Of a stretch of DNA of 6,661 bases, positions 6,482 to 6,661 are shown piece by piece; positions within the stretch are counted from its first letter, which is position 1; each line of letters opens with the position of its first letter. The notes below the pieces were generated by a model. That model made no database searches, was not told the DNA's origin, and saw only the letters and a list, made by a program, of their open reading frames with translations. A program made the translations under genes and the position numbers. The stretch is from an uncultured Lachnospiraceae bacterium (GTDB taxonomy: Bacteria > Bacillota > Clostridia > Lachnospirales > Lachnospiraceae), in NCBI GenBank assembly GCA_910577065.1, contig CAJTLD010000073.1, forward strand, positions 1 to 6,661, read 5' to 3'.

Positions 6482-6510
6482 TTGGCTTTTCTGTGATAAT
6501 ATGTTATATT
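6482..6510 (+). promoter_or_regulatory. Candidate promoter of the spermidine-synthase-like gene
   Basis: TTGGCT (6482-6487) and TATATT (6505-6510) are 17 bases apart in the 72-bp gap after the MATE stop. The predicted start near 6517 leaves a short leader carrying a perfect AGGAGG at 6531-6536, nine bases before the ATG. Confidence 0.5.
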
Positions 6511-6545
6511 ACAATTACAGGTTCAATCACAGGAGGCTTCTACCT

Positions 6546-6661
6546 ATGCAGGAAAAAAATCAGGCGCAAACATCCCATACAATTCTTTCAAGCAAACTTT
6601 ACCTGTACCTGACAGAGTTTTTTGCCGGTATGTCCGTTATGGCGGTGGAACTGGGCGCAAG
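6546..6661 (+). CDS. Probable membrane-embedded spermidine-synthase-like protein (fused MFS/SpeE type), N-terminal fragment
   Basis: Only 38 codons are visible before the window ends. After a short polar N-terminus (residues 1-16), the sequence enters a hydrophobic helix, LYLTEFFAGMSVMAVELGA. This recalls the first membrane segment of proteins that fuse an MFS-like or multi-helix membrane domain to a spermidine-synthase-like (SpeE) domain. In those proteins a comparable FxxGxxxMxxELxxSR pattern occurs. The usual soluble aminopropyltransferase domain, if present, lies outside the window. Many members of this group have no proven polyamine activity. The start is well supported by AGGAGG (6531-6536). 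Identification rests on one short motif, so the gene is firm but the product name is tentative. Confidence 0.6.
   Translation, partial: MQEKNQAQTSHTILSSKLYLYLTEFFAGMSVMAVELGA

Overview
The window reads as a stretch of chromosome from a low- to mid-GC Gram-positive anaerobe, most likely a Clostridia/Lachnospiraceae-type Firmicute. The reasons are strong AGGAGG-like ribosome sites, sigma-A-type promoters, a lipoprotein cell-wall amidase with an SH3b domain, a small protein resembling the C-terminal part of the sporulation checkpoint protein BofC, and a single Flg_new (Listeria-Bacteroides) repeat in a secreted protein. The family placement is inference from protein style; no species can be named.

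Layout. Positions 1-805 (minus strand) hold the N-terminal part of a lipoprotein N-acetylmuramoyl-L-alanine amidase whose C-terminus lies outside the window. A 263-bp divergent intergenic region (806-1068) carries a candidate promoter in each direction, a 30-bp dyad over the amidase -35 region and a short hairpin in the amidase leader. Positions 1069-3156 encode a full-length EF-G paralogue (EF-G-2 type) with non-canonical GTP-binding motifs. Then come a secreted protein with one Flg_new repeat and a beta-propeller-like domain (3228-4529), a small membrane-anchored BofC-C-like protein (4617-4994), a MATE-family efflux transporter interrupted by a one-base frameshift (5110-6473), and the first 38 codons of a probable membrane-embedded spermidine-synthase-like protein (6546-6661, cut by the window end).

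How the genes relate. All genes from 1069 onward are on the plus strand, but recognisable promoters precede the EF-G paralogue, the MATE gene and the last gene, with a weaker one before the propeller gene. They therefore look like short adjacent transcription units rather than one operon. The propeller gene and the BofC-like gene are the closest pair (87 bp apart, no clear promoter between). Several products are envelope-directed (amidase, propeller protein, BofC-like protein, MATE pump), but no shared pathway is evident.

No tRNA, rRNA, CRISPR array or insertion sequence was seen. I do not see a convincing new multi-gene system. The items most worth a second look are the frameshifted MATE gene with its ATGA overlap, the altered GTPase motifs of the EF-G paralogue, the uncharacterised secreted propeller protein, and the symmetric dyad in front of the amidase.
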